NCBI RefSeq assembly: GCF_012033695.1 | Contig: NZ_JAAVJI010000001.1 | Span: 558,001-622,000, forward strand | DNA from: Pseudomonas quercus | Lineage (GTDB): Bacteria; Pseudomonadota; Gammaproteobacteria; Pseudomonadales; Pseudomonadaceae | DNA length: 64,000 bases | Direction: 5' to 3' | Part shown: positions 18,040-26,131 of the stretch, piece by piece | How positions within the stretch are numbered: the stretch's first letter is position 1 | Layout: every line of letters starts with the position of its first letter | Position numbers and translations under genes: made by a program | Notes under the pieces: generated by a model | What the model saw: the letters and a program-made list of their open reading frames with translations, nothing else | Databases searched by the model: none | Told to the model about the DNA's origin: nothing

Positions 18040-18810
18040 ATGACGTTTGTCGACACATTCGTAGCCGAAATCTTGCACCTGGAAGTTCGGATTCTTAACG
18101 CCCGTGCCCGTCTAGTGGCGGGCACGGATCCCGAAGCGCTGCATGACCTGCGCATTGCGGTGCGCCGTATTCGAAGCTTGCTGATTCCGGTACGCCGGCA
18201 GGCAGCGATGCTCCCCCTCAAAGAGGCGGCTGCCGCCATCGGGCGCCTGACAACGCCACCTCGCGATCTTGAGGTAATCGCTCAGGAGCTTGAGCACAAA
18301 GGTTTGCCCACCGCCGCACGGCGGCGCCGTGAGCGGTTGGCCGATCAATACCGGGCGGTGGCACACAGCCCCCAACTGGAACGCTTGCTCAAGGCCTTGG
18401 ACGAATGGCCTCAGGCGTTTCGTGCCATGACAGTGGCCCGCGCCGACAAGCCCCTTAAACGTAAAGTAGAAAAAACGCTGCACAAGCACGTTGAAAAGCT
18501 GCGCAAGGCGTTGGCCGAAGACGGCCATGACCGGCACGAGATCCGTATTCTGGTTAAACGTACCCGCTACCTGGTAGAAGCGTTCAACGATCTGTCGCCG
18601 CTGTCGCCTAAAGCGGGCAAATCGCTGAAAGCCGTGCAGTCTGCGCTAGGTGCCTGGCACGATCACCACCAATGGTGCCTGCGTGTGGCCGAGGAAGCAG
18701 ACCTGGCGCCCCTCACGCAGCAGTGGGCCCAAGCGTCTGCCGACCAGCTGCGAGAGGCGGAGGCCGCCATGGGCGTGCTGCGCGGTCAGTTGCCCGACAC
18801 CGGCGTTTAG
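18040..18810 (+). CDS. CHAD-domain protein
   Basis: A 256-residue all-helical CHAD protein. The domain's conserved basic helices are visible: LHDLRIAVRRIRSLLIPVRR near residues 28-47 and IRILVKRTRYLVEAFNDL near 168-185, with ALGAWHDHHQW toward the end. CHAD domains bind inorganic polyphosphate through these Arg/Lys/His surfaces. They are often paired with a CYTH triphosphatase domain or a polyphosphate kinase gene; neither is here. AGGA is 4 nt before the ATG at 18040. Its end overlaps the convergent permease gene by 4 bp. A polyphosphate-granule-associated role is inferred from the family only. Confidence 0.85.
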   Translation: MTFVDTFVAEILHLEVRILNARARLVAGTDPEALHDLRIAVRRIRSLLIPVRRQAAMLPLKEAAAAIGRLTTPPRDLEVIAQELEHKGLPTAARRRRERLADQYRAVAHSPQLERLLKALDEWPQAFRAMTVARADKPLKRKVEKTLHKHVEKLRKALAEDGHDRHEIRILVKRTRYLVEAFNDLSPLSPKAGKSLKAVQSALGAWHDHHQWCLRVAEEADLAPLTQQWAQASADQLREAEAAMGVLRGQLPDTGV

Positions 18811-20075
18811 GCCTGCACCAGCGAGTACACCAGGGCCGAAATGGACACCAGGCCCACTACCACCACAAACAGGTTCGAGCACTGCCCGGCATAGCGCCGC
18901 AAGGCAGGGACGCGCCGTATGGCATACATGGGCATCAGGAACAGAATGGCGGCAATCACCGGGCCCCCGAGGGTTTCGATCATGCCCAGTATGCTGGGGT
19001 TGAGGGTAGCGACGGCCCAGCACACCACTGCCATGGACACGGCCACTACGCGATCCTGCGCCTTGCCAGGGGTGCTGTTGGCGCGCTTGTTGAGCAAGCC
19101 ACGCAGGCCCTCGCTGGCCCCGATGTAATGGCCCAGGAAGGATTTGGCAATGGCAACCACCGCAATAATCGGTGCGGCAAACGCGATGGTGGGGTTGCTG
19201 AAGTGGTTGGCCAGGTAAGACAGAATCGACAGGTTTTGAGCCTTGGCTTCAGCCAGCTGCGCCGGGGACAGCACCAGCACGCAGCTGAACACGAAGAACA
19301 TCACGGTGATCACCATCAGCGCGTGGGCGCGGCTCAAGATCTGGCTGCACCGACGTTCGGCCTGGTCCCCATAGGCGCGCTGACGGTCCACGGCGAACGC
19401 CGAAATGATAGGCGAGTGGTTGAACGAGAACACCATCACGGGAATGGCCAGCCACAGTGTGTGCAGGAAGGCGCTCGCGCTGGGCACTTCTGTGGCAGTG
19501 CTCAGAATGCCGCCGTTCCAGTGCGGGACCAGGAACAGCCCTAGCAGCACCAGTGCCGCGATGAACGGGTACACCAGCACACTCATCACTTTCACGATCA
19601 CCGCTTCCCCGCAGCGCACCACGATCATCAAACCCACAATCAGCAGCGCAGCCAGGGCCGCCCGGGGCAGGGGCGTCACATGCAACTGGTGCTCCAAAAA
19701 GCTGCCCACGGTATTGGTGAGGGCTACGCTGTAGATCAGCAGAATGGGAAAAATCGCAAAGAAGTAGAGCAGGGTAATCAGCGTGCCGGCTTTTTTGCCG
19801 AAATGCTCTTCTACCACGCCGGTGATGTCGGCCCCGTCACGGCCCGACAGTACAAACCGGGTTAGGCCGCGGTGGGCGAAGAACGTCATAGGGAACGCCA
19901 ACAGGCTCAGTACCAGCAAGGGCCAGAAGCCACCCACGCCCGCATTGATGGGCAAAAACAGCGTACCTGCGCCAATGGCTGTGCCGAACAGGCCCAGCAT
20001 CCAGGTGGTGTCGCTGCGCCCCCAACGCGCCTCAGCGGCGGGGGTGAGAGGGGCGGCAGTGGCCTGCTGATTCAT
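18807..20075 (-). CDS. SdaC-like amino acid permease (HAAAP family)
   Basis: Inner-membrane amino acid:proton or sodium symporter of the hydroxy/aromatic amino acid permease family; 422 residues with about 11 hydrophobic spans. The N-terminal TTWMLGLFGTAIGAGTLFLP, PINAGVGGFWPLL and FFAHRGLTRFVLSGRDG are typical of SdaC/TdcC-type serine or threonine carriers. Later blocks include VMVFSFNHSPIISAFAVDRQ and SFLGHYIGASEGLRGLLNK. No serine dehydratase gene is adjacent, so the exact substrate is inferred. The stop codon overlaps the stop of the convergent CHAD gene (4 bp), leaving no room for a separate terminator. Confidence 0.88.
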   Translation of the reverse strand: MNQQATAAPLTPAAEARWGRSDTTWMLGLFGTAIGAGTLFLPINAGVGGFWPLLVLSLLAFPMTFFAHRGLTRFVLSGRDGADITGVVEEHFGKKAGTLITLLYFFAIFPILLIYSVALTNTVGSFLEHQLHVTPLPRAALAALLIVGLMIVVRCGEAVIVKVMSVLVYPFIAALVLLGLFLVPHWNGGILSTATEVPSASAFLHTLWLAIPVMVFSFNHSPIISAFAVDRQRAYGDQAERRCSQILSRAHALMVITVMFFVFSCVLVLSPAQLAEAKAQNLSILSYLANHFSNPTIAFAAPIIAVVAIAKSFLGHYIGASEGLRGLLNKRANSTPGKAQDRVVAVSMAVVCWAVATLNPSILGMIETLGGPVIAAILFLMPMYAIRRVPALRRYAGQCSNLFVVVVGLVSISALVYSLVQA

Positions 20076-20281
20076 TCGGGGTCTCCGTGAGCAAGGCTTC
20101 AGGCACGGCCACCCCTTGGGTCAGGAAACAGGGCAGCCACTGGAAAAAAGCCGCAATTGTGTAATGTTTAGTCACGGTTGCAAAGCCTGAGTGTGCTGGG
20201 CGGCGGTTTTGGCCCGCCTGATGCCCCGGCTTGTGGTAGGTTTTGCTGTGACTTCATTACCACGGAAAAAAGGACCTAGAA

Positions 20282-20905
20282 CTGTCGACTTGGGCGCTGT
20301 TTATACCTGCGTGTTTTGTACTGAACCTGGCTCCTGGCCCTAACAATCTGTTGTCCATCCATAATGCAACGCACCGTGGCTTCTTCCAGGCCTGCGCTGC
20401 AGGTACGGGCCGTTTGCTGGCCTTTGCCGTGATGATCGGCCTGGCCTCGGCGGGCCTGGCAGCGGTGATCCAGACGTCTGCTGTGCTCTTTACGGGGATC
20501 AAATGGGGCGGCGCTGCGTACTTGCTGTACCTGGCCTGGCAACTTTGGCGCAGTAACGGCCTGTTGGCTGAAGCCGAGCCTGCTGCACACTCACAAAGCC
20601 TTTGGCCAATGGCGCGGCAGGAGTGCCTGGTCGCGGCGGGTAATCCCAAGGCAATCCTTATCTTCACAGCCTTCCTGCCTCAGTTCGTCGATGCTCAGCA
20701 ACCGTTTGCAGGCCAGTTCCTGCAGTTGGGGCTGGCATTTCTCCTGCTGGAGTGGGTAGCCATTGCCCTCTATGCCCTGCTCGGGCTGCACCTGCGTCGC
20801 TGGTTGGTGCGGCCCATCGCCCAGCAAGTGTTCAGTCGCAGCTGCAGCGTTCTATTGGGGTTGGCAGCCTTCTCCTTGGTGATAGGCCGTCGGCCCGCCG
20901 CCTGA
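20282..20905 (+). CDS. LysE/RhtB-family amino acid exporter with no ATG/GTG/TTG at the expected start
   Basis: Amino acid efflux protein (LysE/RhtB family), about 207 residues with five to six spans. The family's N-terminal block is fully encoded from 20282: LSTWALFIPACFVLNLAPGP, then NNLLSIHNATHRGFFQACAAG, where the APGPN motif is diagnostic. Yet between the in-frame stop at 20249 and that block there is no ATG, GTG or TTG; the only near-start is CTG at 20282, with AAGGA 7 nt upstream. The first conventional start, TTG at 20351, would cut off the APGPN motif and the first span. So either CTG is used, or the start has been mutated and the gene is silenced. The rest of the frame is intact to 20905. 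Confidence 0.75.
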   Translation: MSTWALFIPACFVLNLAPGPNNLLSIHNATHRGFFQACAAGTGRLLAFAVMIGLASAGLAAVIQTSAVLFTGIKWGGAAYLLYLAWQLWRSNGLLAEAEPAAHSQSLWPMARQECLVAAGNPKAILIFTAFLPQFVDAQQPFAGQFLQLGLAFLLLEWVAIALYALLGLHLRRWLVRPIAQQVFSRSCSVLLGLAAFSLVIGRRPAA

Positions 20906-20915
20906 TACCTTTGCC

Positions 20916-21345
20916 TCACGCACTAACATCCTGCGCGCGCCGGTACGCGTAGGTGTCGGCAAAGCGTGCCGAGACGTCTCGAATAAGGGGCGCCAACTGG
21001 CGGGGGTTCCGGTCTGGCCCCATGGCCAGCGCAATGTTTTGCGCCACGGTCAAGGTTTCGAAGAGGGAAAAATGCTGGAACACCATGCCGATGCCCAAAG
21101 CACGGGCTTGCGCCGGGTTACGCATGTGCACCGGCTGGCCTTCCCAGATCAAGGCGCCACTGTCCGGCTGGGTGACCCCGTAGATAATCTTCATCAGGGT
21201 ACTCTTGCCCGCCCCGTTCTCACCCAGCAGCGCATGGATATCACCAGCCTCGATGCTCAGGTCGATGGCGTCGTTGGCCAGCTGGCCAGGAGGTCAGGTT
21301 TCGAAGCGTTTGCCCGTGGCAGATGGGCTGGGCACCTGGAAGGGT
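20916..21345 (-). pseudogene. Remnant of a nucleoside/sugar-type ABC transporter ATPase
   Basis: Decayed N-terminal piece of an ABC ATPase of the basic-membrane-protein/simple-sugar class. Reading down the minus strand: GKRF, then an apparent insertion with an in-frame TGA (near 21290), then PGQLANDAIDLSIEAGDIHA, Walker A LLGENGAGKSTLMKIIYG, and the Q-loop GIGMVFQHFSLFETLTVAQN. After LIRDVSARF the homology stops and the frame runs out at 20916, so the signature motif, Walker B and the whole second ATPase half are missing (intact members have about 510 residues). An open stretch from 21194 remains but cannot make a working ATPase. No permease or binding-protein partner survives nearby. The upstream limit is approximate. 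Confidence 0.8.
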
Positions 21346-21566
21346 TGGGACGTAACTTAGAGTAGGCGCTGAAGTAGGGCAGCCACACGGGCGCGCGGCC
21401 TGTTTTCGTGTAAGGGCCCGACACCCCTGTGCCTGCGTATACCGGTTCCCGGCCTCCGCCTACGGCTGCGACCCGTCCCACACGGGGCCTCCATCAGGAT
21501 GCATTAACTGGACCCTCCTATGAACCCTGTGGGAGTAGGCGCCAGCCTGCGAAGCCCTCGGAAGGG
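21346..21566. other. Non-coding stretch beside the ABC remnant
   Basis: About 220 bp between the ABC ATPase remnant and the RES gene. I see no gene, and no hairpin with a T-run. It may include further decayed sequence at the deletion junction. Confidence 0.4.
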
Positions 21567-22025
21567 TCAGGCCAGCCGCGTGTCCAGATCAAAGTCAAGT
21601 TGACGGGCTGTGGCAGCGACGCCTTCGAACGCTGGGTGGTGGATGTTGAGCAGGTAATTCCACTCACGGGGTACGATGATGCTGGGGATGCCAAGTGCCA
21701 GGCTTTGGCCAGAGGCGAGCCAAGTATCCCCATACTCAGCCGTTTCCAAAGGCGCAGGCTCCATACGCCAGTTTGCCGGCAGTTCGGGTACGTCTGCATA
21801 AAGGACCACGTTGTCCTCAACCTGCAGTTCAAACATTACATAGTGCTGTGCAATGCCAGCGTCCTTCAGGTGTACCAGCACCTCCAGGAGCGCCAGCGAT
21901 TCGCTGCCAGCAGCATAAACGCAGGCTTTGCCCTTACTGTTCCAGCGGCCGCCGTAGCGCTTGGCCCCTTCGCCATCGAAGGCCTGCTCACGCCATCTAT
22001 GCTTGACCAAGCGGTATAGCAACAT
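21567..22025 (-). CDS. RES-domain toxin (NAD+-degrading) of a RES/Xre pair
   Basis: Toxin of the RES family, 152 residues. Known members hydrolyse or phosphorolyse NAD+, with an ADP-ribosyltransferase-like fold and a conserved Arg-Glu-Ser set. Here those appear as Arg27 (KRYGGRWNSKG), Glu48 (SLALLEVLVHL) and Ser115 (GIPSIIVP), so it looks catalytically complete. The gene begins within the antitoxin's stop codon (TAATG), the usual antitoxin-first, translationally coupled arrangement. It ends beside the degraded ABC gene. Full-length relative to the family (about 145-160 residues). Activity is inferred from family knowledge. Confidence 0.9.
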   Translation of the reverse strand: MLLYRLVKHRWREQAFDGEGAKRYGGRWNSKGKACVYAAGSESLALLEVLVHLKDAGIAQHYVMFELQVEDNVVLYADVPELPANWRMEPAPLETAEYGDTWLASGQSLALGIPSIIVPREWNYLLNIHHPAFEGVAATARQLDFDLDTRLA

Positions 22026-22474
22026 TACGCCACAACCCCGTGCTCCAGGCGCCCGATCAGGTCAAGCACCGCCGTGGTCTGGGCGGAGGTCGCGGCCATC
22101 TCAATGGGGCGTCGCCCGCCCAACCCGCGCACCGGTTCGCATAACCAGTGGCGGGTTGCAGCTTCATCTCCTTCGAATAACGCAAGGGCTGAGCCCAGTA
22201 TCTGCGCCAACCGATAGAGGCGATCACTTTCCTCAGTGGTGAAGCGCTTGCTTTTAAGCCTGCGCTGGAAGGTGGCCGACGGAATGAGCGCATAGGTAGC
22301 CAGCGCACTTTTGCCGACACCGATGGCGGTGGACAAATGCTCAAGCACGCTTACTGAAAACCCTTCACGCAGTGCTTGGTAGAGGGTTTCGCCACGCTCG
22401 GGAATACCCAGCACCTGCCACAAGCCGGCACGAGGTGTGGGTGAAGGGTGGTAGAGGCGAGATGAAATGTCCAT
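22025..22474 (-). CDS. Xre/MbcA/ParS-type antitoxin
   Basis: Antitoxin partner of the RES toxin, about 149 residues if started at 22474 (MDISSRLYHPSP). It has an N-terminal Xre-like helix-turn-helix (FSVSVLEHLSTAIGVGKSAL, ATYALIPSATFQRRLKSKRF) and the C-terminal DUF2384 toxin-binding region (ESDRLYRLAQILGSALALFE, HWLCEPVRGLGGRRPIEMA). The frame continues upstream (ATGs at 22498 and beyond), but those would place the start inside the repeated operator-like motif, and no start has a strong ribosome-binding site. It should neutralise the toxin by blocking its active site and repress its own promoter. Final stop and toxin start overlap by one base. Confidence 0.87.
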   Translation of the reverse strand: MDISSRLYHPSPTPRAGLWQVLGIPERGETLYQALREGFSVSVLEHLSTAIGVGKSALATYALIPSATFQRRLKSKRFTTEESDRLYRLAQILGSALALFEGDEAATRHWLCEPVRGLGGRRPIEMAATSAQTTAVLDLIGRLEHGVVA

Positions 22475-22494
22475 GGGGTTTACCACATATCCGG

Positions 22495-22526
22495 TCATTT
22501 GATGTGCGAAGGCTATATCATTTGAT
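22495..22526. promoter_or_regulatory. Candidate operator of the RES/Xre operon
   Basis: The 9-mer TCATTTGAT occurs twice (22495-22503 and 22518-22526), 23 bp start to start, about two helical turns. The second copy sits in the inverted repeat TATCA-TT-TGATA. It lies 21-52 bp upstream of the chosen antitoxin start, where an autoregulating Xre dimer would bind. Confidence 0.5.
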
Positions 22527-22673
22527 AATCCCTGCATAGGCGTGCACGGAAAGCCCACAGGCGCGGGTCATGCCCGCTCGTCAGCTTCCAAGCCTCTCTA
22601 CTACGGTCCCTGCCTCAATTATTTCCTGACCCAGCCGTAACAGCTAATAGCCCCTTCTATCTGGAAACATCCC

Positions 22674-24674
22674 ATGGCGCTTATCCCTACGCGCATTGCC
22701 GGGCGCATGACCTTCGGCATTCTGGCCTTGCTGGTGCTCACGGCGGTGGCTATCTATGGCGTGATGGCCATTGGCGGCAAGCCACGGCTGATCGCGGCGG
22801 GGACGGAGGCGGCAGAGCAGTCAGCCAGTGCCATTACCCGACAGTTGGCCTTGCAACTGAGCCGCATCGAAGGCACTACGGCAGCCCTGGCGCACCTGGC
22901 GCAAAGCCTGCCCCATGACGAGGCACTGGTGAAAGCCAACCTGCCGGGCGTTATCGACAGCCAAGGTGATCGCGCTATTGCGGGCGGCGGCCTGTGGCCG
23001 GAGCCAGGCCTGTTTACACCGCAGGTGCAGCGCCGTAGCTTTTTCTGGGCGCGCAACGCCAGCAACGGCCTGGACTTTTCCGAAGAATACAACAGCCCCC
23101 AGGCAGCGCCTTACCAGGCCGAAGCCTGGTACACCGGTGCCCGCACCGCACCCGCTGGCCGCTGCGTATGGTCAGACGCTTATCAGGACCCGGTCAGCGG
23201 CGTGGCCATGACCACCTGCAGCGTGCCCTATCAGGTGCAGGGCGCGTTTGCCGGCGTGACTACTTTGGACCTGAAGCTGGATGGGCTGGCCGATTTTCTG
23301 GGTACCCAAGGCAATGTTACTGGCGGCTATGCCTTCGCCGTAGACCGGGCCGGTAATGTGCTGTTTTTCCCAGATGCCAAGGCCGACAAGGCGGGGCTGC
23401 CCACGTTGGCAGGCCTGGCGAAAACCAGCGGGTGGCTGCAGCCGGTGGTAGACCATTTGGCAAACCAAGGCACCCAAACCACCACGCTGTACGTGAACCA
23501 TGACGGCCGCCTAGGTGGCCCGGCCTACGTAACGCTGCAAACCATGGACGGTACCGGATGGCGGATTGGGCTAATCACGCCGCAAGCCCGGGTGGTTGGC
23601 CTGGCCGACGCGATCACCCAACAACTGATGCTGTTCCTGTTGCCGCTGCTGGCTATTTTGCTGGGGTTGGCCTGGTTGGCAGGCCGGCGCCTGCTGGCTC
23701 AACTGGAGGAAACCACCGTGCAGATCGAGCGCCTGGGTGAAGGCAGCCAAGGCGGCGCAGAGCTGGACATCCGCCGGGCAGATGAGTTGGGCGCCCTGCG
23801 GGCAGCGGTGAACAAATATGCGGGATCGCTGCGCCAGATGCTTAAACGTATTGCGGACGAATCGGTATCGCTGGAGAGCCAGGCCAATTCCCTTGCGCAG
23901 TTGTCCCATGGCCTGGCCGACCGGGCCGAGGCTCAGCGCGAAGACAATACGCTCTTGGCGGCGGCGGTGACCGAAATGTCGGCCAGCGCTAATGAGGTGG
24001 CCCGTAACACTAGTGACTGTTCGGAGACCGCTAAGCGCTCGCTGCTCGATGCTCAAGGCGGGCAGCACCAGGTGCAACGCAATAGCGAGTCCATTCAGGT
24101 ACTGGCCGGTGACATCAATAGCGCAGCCAGCGCCATTACCCGCCTGGGCACGGACATCGAACGGGTAGGCAGCGTGCTGGACGTGATCAAGTCCATTTCC
24201 GAGCAGACTAACCTGCTGGCCTTGAACGCGGCTATCGAAGCTGCCCGTGCAGGCGAGCAAGGGCGTGGTTTCGCCGTGGTGGCTGATGAGGTCCGTACCC
24301 TGGCAGGCCGTGCGCAAACCTCGGCCAACGAGATTCAGGAGATGATGACCCAGCTGCGCCAGGCCTCGATAATGGCCGTGAGCACCATGCAAAGGGGTGC
24401 CGAACGTACCCAGGAGGCGGTGCACCAGGCCACGGGTGTGAGCGCGACGCTCGGCACCACGGTCAACAGCTTTGATGACATTGTGCAGCGCGCCCAGCAA
24501 ATCGCCGTGGCTGCCCAGCAGCAAAGCCATGTGACCCACGAAATCAATGAACTGGCGGTGCGTATTCACACGGCCAGCGAAGAAGGCGCCCGCGACGCCA
24601 GTGCCCTGCGCGAGCTGGGGCAGGGGATGCAGGCTATTTCTTCACGCCTTGGGGGGTTGAGCCGAGGCCGCTGA
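22674..24674 (+). CDS. Methyl-accepting chemotaxis protein with periplasmic Cache-type sensor
   Basis: Inner-membrane chemoreceptor of 666 residues. Order: TM1 (about 12-34, [20 protein letters not shown]), periplasmic double-Cache-like ligand domain (about 40-310, with [20 protein letters not shown] and [20 protein letters not shown]), TM2 (about 320-345, [20 protein letters not shown]), HAMP, and a cytoplasmic signalling domain whose hairpin tip reads [20 protein letters not shown] followed by [19 protein letters not shown]. Cache receptors of this shape in Pseudomonas commonly sense amino acids or other small organic molecules; the ligand cannot be read here. No C-terminal CheR-tethering pentapeptide is evident (ends GLSRGR). 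Monocistronic. Confidence 0.93.
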   Translation: MALIPTRIAGRMTFGILALLVLTAVAIYGVMAIGGKPRLIAAGTEAAEQSASAITRQLALQLSRIEGTTAALAHLAQSLPHDEALVKANLPGVIDSQGDRAIAGGGLWPEPGLFTPQVQRRSFFWARNASNGLDFSEEYNSPQAAPYQAEAWYTGARTAPAGRCVWSDAYQDPVSGVAMTTCSVPYQVQGAFAGVTTLDLKLDGLADFLGTQGNVTGGYAFAVDRAGNVLFFPDAKADKAGLPTLAGLAKTSGWLQPVVDHLANQGTQTTTLYVNHDGRLGGPAYVTLQTMDGTGWRIGLITPQARVVGLADAITQQLMLFLLPLLAILLGLAWLAGRRLLAQLEETTVQIERLGEGSQGGAELDIRRADELGALRAAVNKYAGSLRQMLKRIADESVSLESQANSLAQLSHGLADRAEAQREDNTLLAAAVTEMSASANEVARNTSDCSETAKRSLLDAQGGQHQVQRNSESIQVLAGDINSAASAITRLGTDIERVGSVLDVIKSISEQTNLLALNAAIEAARAGEQGRGFAVVADEVRTLAGRAQTSANEIQEMMTQLRQASIMAVSTMQRGAERTQEAVHQATGVSATLGTTVNSFDDIVQRAQQIAVAAQQQSHVTHEINELAVRIHTASEEGARDASALRELGQGMQAISSRLGGLSRGR

Positions 24675-24755
24675 CCGCCAATGCTTATGGGATGAAAGGG
24701 TTTGTCCAAGTGCTCCAAGCTGCCACTATAGGCGCTTTAAGCCTTGGACACTGCC

Positions 24756-25211
24756 ATGCCCGTTACCTGGACCTGCCTTCATCACCATGATCTCGATAAA
24801 GCAACGCTGTACGATGTGCTACGCCTGCGCTGCGAAGTGTTCATCGTGGAACAGCATTGCCCTTACCAAGACATCGACGACCGAGACCTGGCAGGCGACA
24901 CCCACCACCTGCTGGCCCATGAAGAAGGCCGGCTTGTCGCTTACCTTCGCCTGCTGGCACCTTGTGCCGAGGCGCCCGCTGCCATTGGGCGGGTGCTCAC
25001 TGCGCCTGAAGGGCGCGGCCGAGGGTTGGGCCATCAGCTGATGGAGCAGGCAATCGCCGCTTGCGAACGGCTATGGCCAGGCCAACCGCTCTACCTGTCC
25101 GCCCAGGCGCACCTGCAAGCCTATTACGGGCGATATGGGTTTATCGCCCAGGGCGACAGTTACCTGGAAGATGGTATTCCTCATATCGATATGCACCGCA
25201 GCGGCCGGTGA
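24756..25211 (+). CDS. elaA: GNAT-family N-acetyltransferase (ElaA type)
   Basis: Acetyl-CoA-dependent acyltransferase, 151 residues, ElaA subgroup. The N-terminal LYDVLRLRCEVFIVEQHCPY and QDIDDRDLAGDTHHLLA are hallmarks of ElaA; the acetyl-CoA loop is GRVLTAPEGRGRGLGHQLME, and YYGRYGFIAQGDSYLEDGIP closes the fold. The natural acceptor is unknown for the family. I chose ATG at 24756; a TTG 12 nt upstream is in frame but adds nothing conserved. The stop codon overlaps the ATG of the following secreted CAP-domain gene, implying cotranscription. Confidence 0.85.
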   Translation: MPVTWTCLHHHDLDKATLYDVLRLRCEVFIVEQHCPYQDIDDRDLAGDTHHLLAHEEGRLVAYLRLLAPCAEAPAAIGRVLTAPEGRGRGLGHQLMEQAIAACERLWPGQPLYLSAQAHLQAYYGRYGFIAQGDSYLEDGIPHIDMHRSGR

Positions 25212-26068
25212 TGCGCTCCATGTCTCTGAACGTACGTTTGACACCGTTATGCCTGCTGCCTTGCCTATTGGCCGCCCCAGTGGTGCAGGCTGCCGCGACA
25301 CCTAGCCTGGCTCAGCTGATCAATGCCTACCGTGCGCGCCCTGCGGATTGCCCAAGGCTGCCTGCTACGCCTGTGCCCGCCTTGACGCTCAACCCAAAGC
25401 TGGCATTGGCGCCTGGGTATGCGGGCGGCATGCGAGACGGGCTGAAAGCTAACGGCTATCAGGCCGCTGCCGTCCGAGCCATCCGGCTCGACGGCCCGGA
25501 CAACAACCTGGCGGCCCTTGCTCAGCTACGTGCAGGGTATTGTGCGGCGTTGCTGGACCGCCAATACACCGACATTGGCGTGAGCCAAGTGGGTACGCAT
25601 TGGCAGGTGATGTTGGCGCGGCCGCTGCTTGACGCCGGTTTGAACGACCCTAAGGCTGCGGCTCAAGCCTTGCTCGCCCAAGTCAATGCCGCTCGTGCGA
25701 AGCCACGCCTGTGCGGCGCTCAGCGATTCAGTGCCGCCAAGCCCCTGGCCTGGAACCCGGCACTGGCTTCAGCGGCCTTGCAGCACAGCCAGTCCATGGC
25801 CTTGGGCAATTACTTTGCTCACGCCGGCCCTCAGGGAGACACGCCTTACGACCGCGCCAAGGCGGCTGGCTACCGCGGTCGCCAGGTGGGCGAAAACATC
25901 GCTGCCGGGCAAGGTTCACCCACGGCGGCCATGGCCGGCTGGCTGGCCAGCCCCGGCCACTGTGCCAACCTGATGAACCCGCTGTTTACTCAGGTAGGCG
26001 CTAGCTATACCGCCATGGCCGCCAGCCAGAACGGTATTTACTGGACCATGGTATTCGGCGCGCCTTAA
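25211..26068 (+). CDS. Secreted CAP-domain (SCP/PR1-like) protein
   Basis: Exported protein of 285 residues. Signal peptide MRSMSLNVRLTPLCLLPCLL ending near VVQAAA, an N-terminal region with paired cysteines, and a C-terminal CAP domain (about residues 155-285) with NPALASAALQHSQSMALGNY, FAHAGPQGDTPYDRAKAAGY, GENIAAGQGSPTAAMAGWLA and SPGHCANLMNP, i.e. the usual His/Glu pocket residues and cysteine. CAP proteins are stable extracytoplasmic domains of diverse, mostly unknown function. The ATG at 25211 overlaps the preceding acetyltransferase stop (TGATG); the same frame is open further upstream, inside that gene, but the signal peptide fixes the start. Confidence 0.85.
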   Translation: MRSMSLNVRLTPLCLLPCLLAAPVVQAAATPSLAQLINAYRARPADCPRLPATPVPALTLNPKLALAPGYAGGMRDGLKANGYQAAAVRAIRLDGPDNNLAALAQLRAGYCAALLDRQYTDIGVSQVGTHWQVMLARPLLDAGLNDPKAAAQALLAQVNAARAKPRLCGAQRFSAAKPLAWNPALASAALQHSQSMALGNYFAHAGPQGDTPYDRAKAAGYRGRQVGENIAAGQGSPTAAMAGWLASPGHCANLMNPLFTQVGASYTAMAASQNGIYWTMVFGAP

Positions 26069-26131
26069 CGCCATCCCCCGCACTTATGCCCGGTGTACCA
26101 TGGCCCTTTGGTCTTTCAAGGAAGTGGTGCC

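Noticed and set aside
20050..22560. Mobile element or integration site around the ABC remnant and RES/Xre genes
   Set aside because: I saw no transposase, integrase, tRNA or flanking repeat pair, so a mobile element cannot be claimed.
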